From positions 372,001 through 436,000 of the forward strand of contig NZ_JAJHPV010000009.1 in assembly GCF_020831365.1 (NCBI RefSeq): a stretch of DNA of 64,000 nucleotides, written 5' to 3'. The DNA is from Massilia agrisoli (lineage in GTDB: Bacteria; Pseudomonadota; Gammaproteobacteria; Burkholderiales; Burkholderiaceae_D). The translations under genes and the position numbers were made by a program. Shown here in pieces: positions 17,209 to 25,397 of this stretch. Position 1 is the stretch's first letter, and every line of letters starts with the position of its first letter. The notes below the pieces were generated by a model. That model had not been told where the DNA came from. It saw only the letters and a list, made by a program, of their open reading frames with translations, and did not search any database.

Positions 17209-17811
17209 TTACGCGGCGCGGCGGGCGGCGATGCGGCGGCGCGATACCGCGAAGCCGAGTGCGCCCAGGCCGAACAGTGCCAGCGATGCTGGTTCAGGCA
17301 CGTCGTTGGCAGTGACTTCGGCTTGCAGCGAATTGAGCGTGAACAGCCAGTTGGAGGCGCCGCCGGTATTGTTGTTGAACTGCAGATCGGCAATACCGCT
17401 CGAGGTCAGCGCAAACGAGCCGCCGCCGCCGACCAGGCCGGTTTCCAGCAGTGCTCCGGCGCTGTTGAACGCGGAGAAGAAGGTCGCGCCGGCGCCCCAG
17501 CTGTTCCAGCCGTAGTTGTCGAAGGTGAAGAAGACATTGCTGGCCACGCCATCGAACTTCACGTTGAGGATTGCTGCGGTCGGGTAGTCAGTGGTGGTGC
17601 TGTTGCCCAGGCCAGGGCCGCCAAAACCGCCAGTGACGGGTGCGCCGTCGGAGTGCGGGCCGCCCATCAGCGAGAACGATACGCCAGCGATTTGGTTGGT
17701 GATGGCGGTGCCGGAAGCGTAAGTGCCGAAGTTGATGGAGACCGGAGCGGCCACTGCGGACGAAGCAAGCAACATGGCAAGTGCAAACATCCCGACAGTT
17801 TTCTTGAACAT
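17209..17811 (-). CDS. PEP-CTERM sorting domain protein, secreted
   Basis: The 200-aa protein has a signal peptide (MFKKTVGMFALAMLLASSAVA) and a C-terminal tripartite signal: VPEPASLALFGLGALGF followed by the basic RRRIAARR. This PEP-CTERM signal is cut by exosortase EpsH/XrtA and is typical of exopolysaccharide-producing Gram-negatives. The body is glycine- and aromatic-rich without a named domain. AGGGA lies 8 bp before the ATG; a longer frame start 15 codons upstream was rejected. No exosortase gene is in the window. Its place beside the glycan genes suits an extracellular matrix role, which is inference. Confidence 0.9.
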   Translation of the reverse strand: MFKKTVGMFALAMLLASSAVAAPVSINFGTYASGTAITNQIAGVSFSLMGGPHSDGAPVTGGFGGPGLGNSTTTDYPTAAILNVKFDGVASNVFFTFDNYGWNSWGAGATFFSAFNSAGALLETGLVGGGGSFALTSSGIADLQFNNNTGGASNWLFTLNSLQAEVTANDVPEPASLALFGLGALGFAVSRRRIAARRAA

Positions 17812-18010
17812 TTTTTTATCCCTATAGTATTTGTTTTGGAAAATAATATTAAGCAATTATTGTGCCAAATAAATTATTATTAATAAAATCATATGCTTAC
17901 ATGCTTGCCGCAAATTCGGCCAACTCATCTGTAAGATTTCCCGACAGCTGAGCGGCCGGCGGCGGCCAGCGGTATCATGGTCGGACGTTTATATCGAAAG
18001 CGTTCGCGAC

Positions 18011-18829
18011 ATGCTAAAAAGCCCCCTTACGTTCAGCCCGGTGATGGACCCGCGCACCGCAGCGGATCCGCTAACCTTCATTTTCAATGGCGGAAAGCTG
18101 CTGGTGCATGAGGCCAGCCTTGCGCTACCGCGCGCGGAAACCACGGCCGCGGCCGGGTTCGATGAGCGCCACCTGCAACCGGTCGGCATGCTGGGCCAGC
18201 GCTACTGCCAGACGGGCTGGGTCGAGGGTGATCCGGCCGCCCCGGAGGGCTATGCGTGGCGCGGCCTGCGCTCGCTGTTCGGTGCGGTGGACGAAGACCT
18301 GCTTGCGGTTGCCGGGCGGGCTTCGCAACTTGCCGAATGGGCCCGCACGCACCGCTATTGCGGCGCCTGTGCGTCGCCGATGGAGCGGGTGGCCGGCGAA
18401 CGGTGCTTCAAGTGCGGCAATTGCGGCATGAGCGCGTATCCGCGGATTTCCCCGGCAATGATGGTGTTGATCCGCAAGGGTGATTCTTACCTGATGGCGA
18501 TGCACACGGCATCGCCCAGCAAGCGCTTCACGCCGCTGGCCGGTTTCCTCGAAGCCGGGGAGTCGATCGAGGAGGCGGTGCACCGCGAGGTCTACGAGGA
18601 AGTCGGCCTGCGCGTGCACAACCTGAAGTATTTCTCGAGCCAGTCATGGCCCTTCCCGCATTCGCTGATGATCGCGTTTACCGCCGATTACCTCGATGGG
18701 GAAATCCGCATCGACACCAACGAACTGTCGGAAGCACGCTGGTTCGGGCCGAACGATGAATGGCCCGAACGCGTGCCGCACATGTCCATCTCAAGCGTTC
18801 TGGTCGACGCCCACAGGCCGGGCGGCTGA
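18011..18829 (+). CDS. nudC: NADH pyrophosphatase / RNA NAD-decapping enzyme
   Basis: The 272-aa protein has the NudC layout: an N-terminal beta domain, then a zinc ribbon (YCGACASPM and CFKCGNCG, about residues 116-140), then the Nudix box GFLEAGESIEEAVHREVYEEVGL-like helix (about 178-200). SQSWPFPHSLM (about 215) is the NudC-specific SQPWPFPxS motif. It hydrolyses NADH to NMNH and AMP and removes NAD caps from RNA in the cytoplasm. Its 3' end overlaps the convergent membrane-protein gene by 39 bp. All catalytic residues appear intact. Confidence 0.95.
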   Translation: MLKSPLTFSPVMDPRTAADPLTFIFNGGKLLVHEASLALPRAETTAAAGFDERHLQPVGMLGQRYCQTGWVEGDPAAPEGYAWRGLRSLFGAVDEDLLAVAGRASQLAEWARTHRYCGACASPMERVAGERCFKCGNCGMSAYPRISPAMMVLIRKGDSYLMAMHTASPSKRFTPLAGFLEAGESIEEAVHREVYEEVGLRVHNLKYFSSQSWPFPHSLMIAFTADYLDGEIRIDTNELSEARWFGPNDEWPERVPHMSISSVLVDAHRPGG

Positions 18830-19663
18830 ACGCTCTTCCTTGCTGCGCTGCTCGGGTTTTTCGCCGGTGCCGCGGATCTGCACGGTGCGCTGCAGCAGGT
18901 CGAACCAGAACGGCGCGCCGAACAGCGCCGTCGACGCTGTCAGCAGCCAGCCTGCCACCTGCATCGCAAACGCGCCGTCGACCCGGGCGGGGAAGTTCTG
19001 CCAGCCGATCGGTAAGGTCATCAGCGCGTTGACCGCGCCCTTGTCGAAGGCCTCAACCGACAGTTGCGCCGCCAGCGCGGGCTGCTGCCACAGCGTGCGG
19101 AACAGGTGGATGCTGTCGATGTTGAACAGGATCGCCAGCAACAGCGACAGCGCCAGGCTGACCATCAGCGACCTGCGCTTGTAGGCGCCCGACACGCGCT
19201 CCATCGCACTGTCGAACCAGCCCACGATGCCTGCCTGCATCCTGGCCAGGTCACCGTTGGCTTGCTGGTAAATGCTTTGCAGCGCCCGCCGCACCTGCTC
19301 GTCGCCGATGGCGTCGATGTCGCGGCCAAGCTGGGTCCAGTTGCCCGGTATCGTTTGAATGGTGTCGAGCATGGCGATGGCAAACAGCTTCGGCTCTATA
19401 TATGATGGCTTGAACTTGAGCGCGCGCTCGTCGGCCGCGGTGCCGTCGTCATGGGGATTGACCAGCGCATGGCTGTACAGCTCGCGCGCCAGCGCGTTGT
19501 AGCCGGGGTCGTTCAGCATGGTCTTGACGCCCTCGAGCAGGGTGCGGGCGCGCAGCCGCAGCAGCGAGGCCAGCGCCTCCTGCAGGGTGCTGACGATCAG
19601 CGCCACCGCCGCATAGCAAAACGTGAGGCCGATTGCCACTTCCAGTACAGTGCTTCCAAACAT
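18791..19663 (-). CDS. Membrane protein of unknown function
   Basis: The 290-aa protein has a hydrophobic N-terminal segment (TVLEVAIGLTFCYAAVALIV), a long soluble helical region, and two more membrane segments at about residues 165-185 and 240-265. I do not recognise a named domain; similar proteins are annotated only as hypothetical. The ATG chosen has GGGAGA 6 bp upstream; ten further upstream codons are open but lack a ribosome site. It overlaps the nudC 3' end on the opposite strand. It is probably an inner-membrane protein with both ends anchored. Confidence 0.7.
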   Translation of the reverse strand: MFGSTVLEVAIGLTFCYAAVALIVSTLQEALASLLRLRARTLLEGVKTMLNDPGYNALARELYSHALVNPHDDGTAADERALKFKPSYIEPKLFAIAMLDTIQTIPGNWTQLGRDIDAIGDEQVRRALQSIYQQANGDLARMQAGIVGWFDSAMERVSGAYKRRSLMVSLALSLLLAILFNIDSIHLFRTLWQQPALAAQLSVEAFDKGAVNALMTLPIGWQNFPARVDGAFAMQVAGWLLTASTALFGAPFWFDLLQRTVQIRGTGEKPEQRSKEERSAARPVGVDQNA

Positions 19664-19860
19664 GGCTTTCTCCCGAGAGGACGGACATGCCACTTACGCT
19701 AGCGCGGTCCCGCTTCGGATGAGTCCGGTTAGCGCAAGAAAGGGGTTCATCACCGGCGTGAATTACCCGAATCGGGTAGGGCGAAGCCATCTCGCCGCGG
19801 GTAAGGGTCCCGCATTTTCTATATACTGTCGGCAATCGAAATATTTAGGGTTGAGAAAAT

Positions 19861-20427
19861 ATGTCCAAGGAAGCCTTCTCCGAACAAGACTGGCGCCGCC
19901 TGTTGGCCAGCCTGGGTGAAGACCCCGACCGTCCAGGCTTGGTGGAGACGCCGCACCGCGTGTCCAAGGCCTGGAAGCATTGGACCTCCGGCTACGACCA
20001 GGACCCGGTCGAGCTGCTGAAGGCCTTCGAGGATGGCGCCGAGCAGTACAACGAACTGATTGTGGTGCGCGGCATCCCGGTCTACAGTCACTGCGAACAC
20101 CATCTCGCGCCGTTTTTCGGCAAGGCCACCGTCGGCTATCTGCCAAACGGCAAGATTGTCGGCTTGTCGAAGCTGACCCGGCTGGTCGACTGCTTCGCCA
20201 AGCGCCTGCAAGTGCAGGAACGCATGACGATCCAGATCGCCAACGCGCTGATGGAAGTACTCGAACCGAAGGCAGTTGGCGTGGTCATCAAGTGCCGCCA
20301 CCTGTGCATGGAAAGCCGCGGCATCCGTACGCCGGGTGAAGAAACCATTACCTCCGCCATGCTTGGCGAGCTTCAGCCCAACCTCGCACTGCGCACGGAA
20401 TTCCTGGCGCTGGCGCGCGAATCCTGA
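19861..20427 (+). CDS. folE: GTP cyclohydrolase I
   Basis: The 188-aa enzyme converts GTP to 7,8-dihydroneopterin triphosphate, the first step of tetrahydrofolate synthesis. Zinc ligands are visible: Cys and His in YSHCEHHLAPFFGK (about residues 76-89) and Cys in IKCRHLCMESRGI (about 142-154). IVGLSKLTRLVDCFAKRLQVQE is the conserved T-fold helix. Length is normal. The gene is 6 bp before the thioredoxin-like gene, which suggests a shared transcript. Confidence 0.96.
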   Translation: MSKEAFSEQDWRRLLASLGEDPDRPGLVETPHRVSKAWKHWTSGYDQDPVELLKAFEDGAEQYNELIVVRGIPVYSHCEHHLAPFFGKATVGYLPNGKIVGLSKLTRLVDCFAKRLQVQERMTIQIANALMEVLEPKAVGVVIKCRHLCMESRGIRTPGEETITSAMLGELQPNLALRTEFLALARES

Positions 20428-20432
20428 GCCGG

Positions 20433-21800
20433 ATGCGCACGATCGCCTGGTTCGAAAACGACGCGCAGGCCGCATTTGCGCAGGCACGCGAAACCGGCCG
20501 TCCGCTGTTCCTGTACTGGGGCGCCAGCTGGTGCCCGCCATGTAATCGCCTTAAGTCGGGCACCTTTGCGCGCCCTGATTTTGCCGAACTCGCCGAGTCG
20601 TTCGTTTCCTTGCATGTCGACGGCGACGCCGCCGGCGCCCAGCAGATAGCGGCCCAGTACAAGCTGCGCAGCTATCCGACCCTGGTCGTATTGCGCCCCG
20701 ACGGCACCGAGATCGCCCGCCTGCCGTGCGAACTTGCAGGCGGCCTGTTTGTCCGCACGCTCGGCCTCGCGTTACGCGCCAACTACACGGTGGCGCAATC
20801 GCTCAGCGCCGCCTTGTCGCGCGAACGGCCGTTGTCCGACGACGAATGGCGCATGCTCAGTTTTTATTCCTGGGACACGGACGAGCACCAGGTCCTCAAA
20901 AATCTCGATTTCGCAGCGGCGCTGGCCAGCATGACGCGCGCCTGTACCCTCGACGAAGCCCGCCAGCGCCTCGAATGGCACGCGCTGCATGCCGCCGCGA
21001 TGGGCGGGAAGGCCGGGATCGACCAGCGCACGGTGATCGCCCGCATCGGCGCCGCGCTGGCCGACCCCGGCACGGTCGGCGCGCAGATGGACCTGGTGAT
21101 TACCTACGCGGTTGACCTGATCCGCTTCCTCACCGAGCCCGGCTCGGAGCAGCGCGCCGCCTTCGCGCAGGCATGGGCCGCCGCGCTCGACACGCTGGAA
21201 TCCGATACCGCGCTGGGCGTGGCCGACCAGCTGTCTGCCCTGCGCGTACGGGTGCGGCTGGCGCGGCTGGGCGCCCCGCTCGACGACATGGCCGCGCTGG
21301 TCCGGGCTCGTGTCGCCGCGGCCGTGGCCGGCGTCAGCGAGCCTGCGCTGCGTCACGTTGTGATCAACAGCTGCGCGGGAATCCTGGCGGACAGCGGCCT
21401 GCTGGACGACGCCGAAGCCCTGCTCGAAGGCGAACTCGGGCGGTCGCATTCTCCGTTCTATTTCATGCACACGCTTGCCACCACCGCGAAGAAGCGCGGC
21501 GACCCGGACCGCGCCATCGACTGGTACGCCCAGGCATGGGACCGCGCGCAGGGACCTGCAACCCGCCTGCAGTGGGGCGCCACCTACCTGCAAAGCCTGG
21601 TGGATTTCGCGCCGCATGACATCGACCGTATTGACCGACTTTCTGGAAAAATTATCAACGAACTGTCGGGCATCGAGGCCCCCGCCAGCCAGCGCAATGG
21701 TACGCAGTTGGCGCGCATTGCCGAAAAGCTGGGCGCCTGGACCGGGCGCAGCGACCGCGCCAGCGCATTGCGCCAGATGGCAGCACGCCTGGCCGGCTGA
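20433..21800 (+). CDS. Thioredoxin-fold protein with helical-repeat C-terminus
   Basis: The 455-aa protein has a thioredoxin domain in residues 1-110: LFLYWGASWCPPCNRLK carries the CPPC redox motif and SYPTLVVLRPDG the cis-proline strand. The remaining 340 residues are alanine-rich helices that resemble TPR-like repeats (for example DRAIDWYAQAWDRAQGPATR near residue 365). No signal peptide is present, so it is cytoplasmic. It probably reduces or binds partner proteins through the CPPC site while the helices recruit them. It lies directly behind folE. The exact role is unknown. Confidence 0.75.
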   Translation: MRTIAWFENDAQAAFAQARETGRPLFLYWGASWCPPCNRLKSGTFARPDFAELAESFVSLHVDGDAAGAQQIAAQYKLRSYPTLVVLRPDGTEIARLPCELAGGLFVRTLGLALRANYTVAQSLSAALSRERPLSDDEWRMLSFYSWDTDEHQVLKNLDFAAALASMTRACTLDEARQRLEWHALHAAAMGGKAGIDQRTVIARIGAALADPGTVGAQMDLVITYAVDLIRFLTEPGSEQRAAFAQAWAAALDTLESDTALGVADQLSALRVRVRLARLGAPLDDMAALVRARVAAAVAGVSEPALRHVVINSCAGILADSGLLDDAEALLEGELGRSHSPFYFMHTLATTAKKRGDPDRAIDWYAQAWDRAQGPATRLQWGATYLQSLVDFAPHDIDRIDRLSGKIINELSGIEAPASQRNGTQLARIAEKLGAWTGRSDRASALRQMAARLAG

Positions 21801-21853
21801 GCGGCCAGCGGCGCCTGCTGCCAACGCTTTTTTGCGCCAGGGGGCATTGCAAG

Positions 21854-21893
21854 GGAACCTGTTCCTTATTTAAGTCTCAAATGATCATTTGAG
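21854..21893. promoter_or_regulatory. Two palindromes before the DUF4096 gene (possible operators)
   Basis: CTCAAATGATCATTTGAG (21876-21893) is a perfect 18-bp palindrome ending 9 bp before the ATG at 21903. GGAAC-CT-GTTCC (21854-21865) lies just upstream. Their position over the ribosome site and promoter suits an operator for a dimeric regulator, possibly the encoded protein itself. Confidence 0.5.
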
Positions 21894-21902
21894 GCGAAAG
21901 CG

Positions 21903-22232
21903 ATGGCCAGACCCGAATTCGCGACTGACATTTCGCGCGAAGAATTCGAAGCCGTTCGCGGCATGCTGGAAGCGGCGCGCCGCAAGACCAGGCCACGCAA
22001 GCATGACCTGTACGACGTTTTTAACGCCATGCTGTATTTCCTCGACACCGGCGCCGCATGGCGCAGCCTGCCGAAGGAGTTTCCCCCGTGGCGGACGGTG
22101 CATGAATACTTTACCCAGTGGACGATGGCGCGCGAAGGCGAGCGTTCCTTGCTTGAGCTGGCGCTGGAAAAAGCCGGCCGGCCCAAAGCCGTGGCGCGGC
22201 TGAAAGAACTGATGGAACGGCGAGCAGTGTAG
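21903..22232 (+). CDS. DUF4096 protein: stand-alone N-terminal domain of an IS5-type transposase
   Basis: The 109-aa protein matches the DNA-binding N-terminal domain (DUF4096) of IS5/IS1182-like transposases. Features are VFNAMLYFLDTGAAWRSLP and FPPWRTVHEYFTQW. The DDE catalytic domain is missing, and the protein ends with its own basic tail (RLKELMERR) and stop. No second reading frame with transposase features follows, and no terminal inverted repeats are evident. It may be a truncated transposase or a domesticated DNA-binding protein. The palindrome right in front of it favours a regulated gene. Repeat B begins at its stop codon. Confidence 0.75.
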   Translation: MARPEFATDISREEFEAVRGMLEAARRKTRPRKHDLYDVFNAMLYFLDTGAAWRSLPKEFPPWRTVHEYFTQWTMAREGERSLLELALEKAGRPKAVARLKELMERRAV

Positions 22233-22262
22233 GGCGGACAAGGGCTTGCCCGCATCCGCCGG
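22229..22262. repeat. Palindromic repeat family B copy
   Basis: GTAGGGCGGACAAGG...GCATCCGCCGGAG, overlapping the last codon of the DUF4096 gene by 4 bp. Confidence 0.75.
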
Positions 22263-22284
22263 AGTCGCCACGAAAAGACTTCCG

Positions 22285-22686
22285 CTAGGCCCCCGCAGCC
22301 TTCTCAAACACAAACTTATCCTCACCCATCCTGAACACCCCCACCGGCTCGCCCAGCGCTTCCGGCGCCGGCGTCGGCAGCAGGGTGCAGCTGCGCGTCT
22401 CGAGCTGCCACGTACGCTGGCCTGCCCTGAAGCTGTACACATTCTCGCCGGCCGCAAACAGTTCCAGCTCCATCTGGCCCACCGGCAGCTCGCCAAAGTC
22501 AAACTGGCGCTGGCAATCTGGCCAGCGCGCCGCCACTACGGTAACGTCGACGGAATCCTTCCAGAAATAATCTTGCGCCACGCGCACGCTCAGCGTGTGT
22601 TCGTTGCCATCGATATAGTGCGATTCCGAGTCCTTGATGCAGCCCGCCAGCACCAGCGGCGCCAGTAATACCCATGTCCTGCGCAT
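22285..22686 (-). CDS. Small lipoprotein of unknown function
   Basis: The 133-aa protein begins MRRTWVLLAPLVLAGC, a lipoprotein signal peptide with the lipobox LAGC. The mature part has no named domain; it is rich in aromatic and acidic residues and could be a beta-sandwich. The ATG at 22686 has GAGGGAAG upstream; the frame extends 74 codons further but without signal features. It stands alone between the DUF4096 gene and the LpxR-like gene, so it probably has its own promoter. Confidence 0.8.
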   Translation of the reverse strand: MRRTWVLLAPLVLAGCIKDSESHYIDGNEHTLSVRVAQDYFWKDSVDVTVVAARWPDCQRQFDFGELPVGQMELELFAAGENVYSFRAGQRTWQLETRSCTLLPTPAPEALGEPVGVFRMGEDKFVFEKAAGA

Positions 22687-22750
22687 GTCAGCTTCCCTCG
22701 AAAGTAGTCTGCGCAGTATAAGTCGGCGCTTGCACCTGGTGCAACAAACC

Positions 22751-23830
22751 TCAAAACTCGGTGCCGAAGGTAATCGCCGCCATGCGGTGGCGCGGGATGG
22801 GGAAGGATGAGCGGAACTCGCGCGAACGCCGCGTGACCTTGAATTGCACAAACCACGGGCCGTGCGAAGCGGTACGGCTGTCGGGGAAGTCGAGCCGCAT
22901 GCCGACAATCAGGTCGGTAACGAAGTGGCGGCGCTTCACGCTCGGGTCATCGCGGAACATCCGGCCGTCGAGGAACACGTTGCGCGCCATCAGCCGGGTT
23001 TCCACCGCGCCGAAGGCCGTGCACTGCAACCATTTGATCATGCAAGTGGTTGGCCCGAATGCTTCCTTCGCCAGCTTGTTGCCGATTCCCGGTGGCGGCG
23101 GAGACACGGCCGGGAGGTCCTTGCCGACCACCACCGCCAGCCCGCCCGCCGCGTACGTCATGGTATTACCAGCGGCAACGCGCCAGTAGCCTGCGGTGTT
23201 CAACTGCACGTCGCCAGGAAGCTCCGCCGACAAGGCCTCCAGGGCCGTGCGCCGCTCGGCGCTGGCCATCACCGATAGCGATCCGCCAATCTGGTTGTGC
23301 CAGCCCTTGGGGGCGGGACGGTCCATGATCTTGTGGAACAGTTTCTGCGCATCTTCGGACAGCGATGCCGGGCCCGTTACGCCCACCTGGGCGGTCAGCG
23401 TGGTCAGGGTCCGCTGGTCCGGCGACAGCAGCGCATACGACTGCTCGACATACAGCAGGCCCGCCCACGGGCGGTCTTGGGGCTGCGGAGCGGCGAGCGT
23501 GATATTGCCGGGGGTGTACATCAACTGGCCGTAGTTGGTCTGGCTGGTCAGCAAGGCGCTGTCTTCGCAGTCAAACCAGACGCAGGCGCGCCGGGTCAGC
23601 GCCTTGGCAAAATCGCTGCGCTGGTCGCGCGACCGCTTGATCGACAGCTGCACGCCATTGGTATAAAAACGGTCGGTATCGAAAAATGAATCGTTCTCGT
23701 AGGTTCCGAAGTGAACAGTTTCCTGCTTCTGCGTCGGCGTCTGGGCGTGGACGGCGCCGCAGGCCAGCAGTGCGGGCGCCACCAGCGCGAGGCTGGCCCG
23801 ACGGCATGGGTTGAAGGAAAACAGCGACAT
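22751..23830 (-). CDS. LpxR-like lipid A 3'-O-deacylase (DUF2219), outer membrane
   Basis: The 359-aa protein has a signal peptide (ending near GAVHAQ) and the start of the LpxR barrel. TYENDSFFDTDRFYTNGVQLS contains the Asn-Asp pair that in LpxR is part of the active site and calcium site. The C-terminus ends in a beta-strand with terminal Phe (ITFGTEF), as expected for an outer-membrane barrel. LpxR removes the 3'-acyloxyacyl group of lipid A. The ATG chosen lies before the signal peptide; upstream codons are open but unlikely to be used. It could alter lipid A together with the surface-glycan genes, but substrate preference is not visible. Confidence 0.82.
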   Translation of the reverse strand: MSLFSFNPCRRASLALVAPALLACGAVHAQTPTQKQETVHFGTYENDSFFDTDRFYTNGVQLSIKRSRDQRSDFAKALTRRACVWFDCEDSALLTSQTNYGQLMYTPGNITLAAPQPQDRPWAGLLYVEQSYALLSPDQRTLTTLTAQVGVTGPASLSEDAQKLFHKIMDRPAPKGWHNQIGGSLSVMASAERRTALEALSAELPGDVQLNTAGYWRVAAGNTMTYAAGGLAVVVGKDLPAVSPPPPGIGNKLAKEAFGPTTCMIKWLQCTAFGAVETRLMARNVFLDGRMFRDDPSVKRRHFVTDLIVGMRLDFPDSRTASHGPWFVQFKVTRRSREFRSSFPIPRHRMAAITFGTEF

Positions 23831-23934
23831 GGCCGCACCGCCTTTCCGCTCGTGACAACTGATCAGTCCGATTGTAGGCGTGCAACTTGCCCCGGCTTTG
23901 CCGTGGCTCATATCCGGCGGTTAAACTTTCCCGC

Positions 23935-25263
23935 CTACGACCTTCTTCCCTTTGGCCAGAAGCGCTCCAGTGCCGGCGTAACGCTGGAGCCGTGCACGAC
24001 GATCGAGAGGATGATGGTGACGACGGTAAACTGGATCAGGTCGCGCGCCAGGTGGTGCGGCAAGCCATGGTTAATTGCGTACATCAGGTAATACAGCGAA
24101 CCGATGCCGCGCACCCCGAACCACCCGGTGATCGAGCGCACCCGCATCGATGCATTCGAACCTGCCAGCCCCAGCATGATGCTCAGCGGCCTGGCGATCA
24201 GGAACAGGAACACCGCGGTGCTGACCGAGCGCCAGTTGAAGTCCGTGCTCGCAACCATGCCGCCAAGTAGCAGCACCAGGGTCAGTTCGGACAGCCGTTC
24301 CAGGTGTTCCTTGAACACCAGCGATTCTCCGCTGACTGTCAGCGGCACTTCGTGTTCCTCGCCGGTTGCCTGGTCCTCGACCTCGTCGGCCACCAGCAAG
24401 CCCTGGCGGTCCTTGTGGGCGCCCGACAGGACCAGCTCGGTCTGGCGCAGGGCGACGCCAGCAAAAAAGACCGCCAGGAATCCCCATGCATGGACCAATA
24501 CGGTCAGTCCGTACACCACCCCGATCAGTCCGAGGGCGACCAGGTCGTCCAGCACCTCGTGCTTCGGCTCGCGGTTGCGTAGTTTCCATCCAAGCCGGCC
24601 GAGCAGGGCGCCACCGGCGATGCCCAGCGCAACCGCGGCCAGGGTAGCCCAGACCACGTCAATGGCAAGCCAGCGCCACCCGAACTCGCCAAGCTCGTGC
24701 GCGCCAAGCAGGCCCAGGCCAAGCATCACAAAAGGGAAGGCGGAGCCATCGTTCATGCCCGCCTCTGAGGTCAGGGCAAAACGCAGCTCATCGCGGTCTC
24801 CGGCGTGGCGGATCTGGACGTCGGTGGCAAGCACAGGGTCGGTCGGCGCAAGGATGGCGCCCAGCAAGACGCCGGCTCCGAGGGGCAGGCCGAGCACAAA
24901 ATGGGTAAACGCGGCAATCAGGCCGACCGTCAGCGACATCGACAGCCACGCCATCCGGATCGGTGTTCCCCAGCGCTTGCGGGTGATCGGCACAGGCATC
25001 TTGACGCCTGCGGAAAACAGCGAGACCAGTACCGCGATCTCGGTCAGCGTTTCCAGCAGGTGGGATTCTTCGGTGGGATCGAAAGCAAACACACCGAGCA
25101 CCATGGGACCGAGGAGCAGCCCGACGGCAAGGTAGACGATGCTTGAAGATACCGGCAGACGTGAAATCGACGTCGCGGCGAGACCGCGCGCCAGCATCAG
25201 GCAGCCGATCAGGATAAACCAGTGGATTGTTGTCATTTGATATTTCGCCGTTGCGCTTGCCAT
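23935..25263 (-). CDS. Cation:proton antiporter, CPA1 family
   Basis: The 442-aa protein is hydrophobic with about 12 membrane segments of the Na+/H+ exchanger family. GAILAPTDPVLATDVQ (about 133-148) is the conserved discontinuous-helix region, and SEAGMNDGSAFPFVMLGL (about 163) contains the ND pair that binds the cation. It exchanges Na+ or K+ for protons across the inner membrane. Neither possible start (25263 or 25236) has a strong Shine-Dalgarno; the first is given. It is a single gene. Confidence 0.88.
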   Translation of the reverse strand: MASATAKYQMTTIHWFILIGCLMLARGLAATSISRLPVSSSIVYLAVGLLLGPMVLGVFAFDPTEESHLLETLTEIAVLVSLFSAGVKMPVPITRKRWGTPIRMAWLSMSLTVGLIAAFTHFVLGLPLGAGVLLGAILAPTDPVLATDVQIRHAGDRDELRFALTSEAGMNDGSAFPFVMLGLGLLGAHELGEFGWRWLAIDVVWATLAAVALGIAGGALLGRLGWKLRNREPKHEVLDDLVALGLIGVVYGLTVLVHAWGFLAVFFAGVALRQTELVLSGAHKDRQGLLVADEVEDQATGEEHEVPLTVSGESLVFKEHLERLSELTLVLLLGGMVASTDFNWRSVSTAVFLFLIARPLSIMLGLAGSNASMRVRSITGWFGVRGIGSLYYLMYAINHGLPHHLARDLIQFTVVTIILSIVVHGSSVTPALERFWPKGRRS

Positions 25264-25397
25264 TCATGCTACATGCGGCGTGCAACTTCATCCGTTCGCT
25301 TGCACACGTATAAGTTTTACTGAGGGCGCCTTCCTGCCGCGCACCGCGCCCGGGCGTTTTTTGCGATCATGGCGGTGAGCGCAACGCGGAGAAACCA

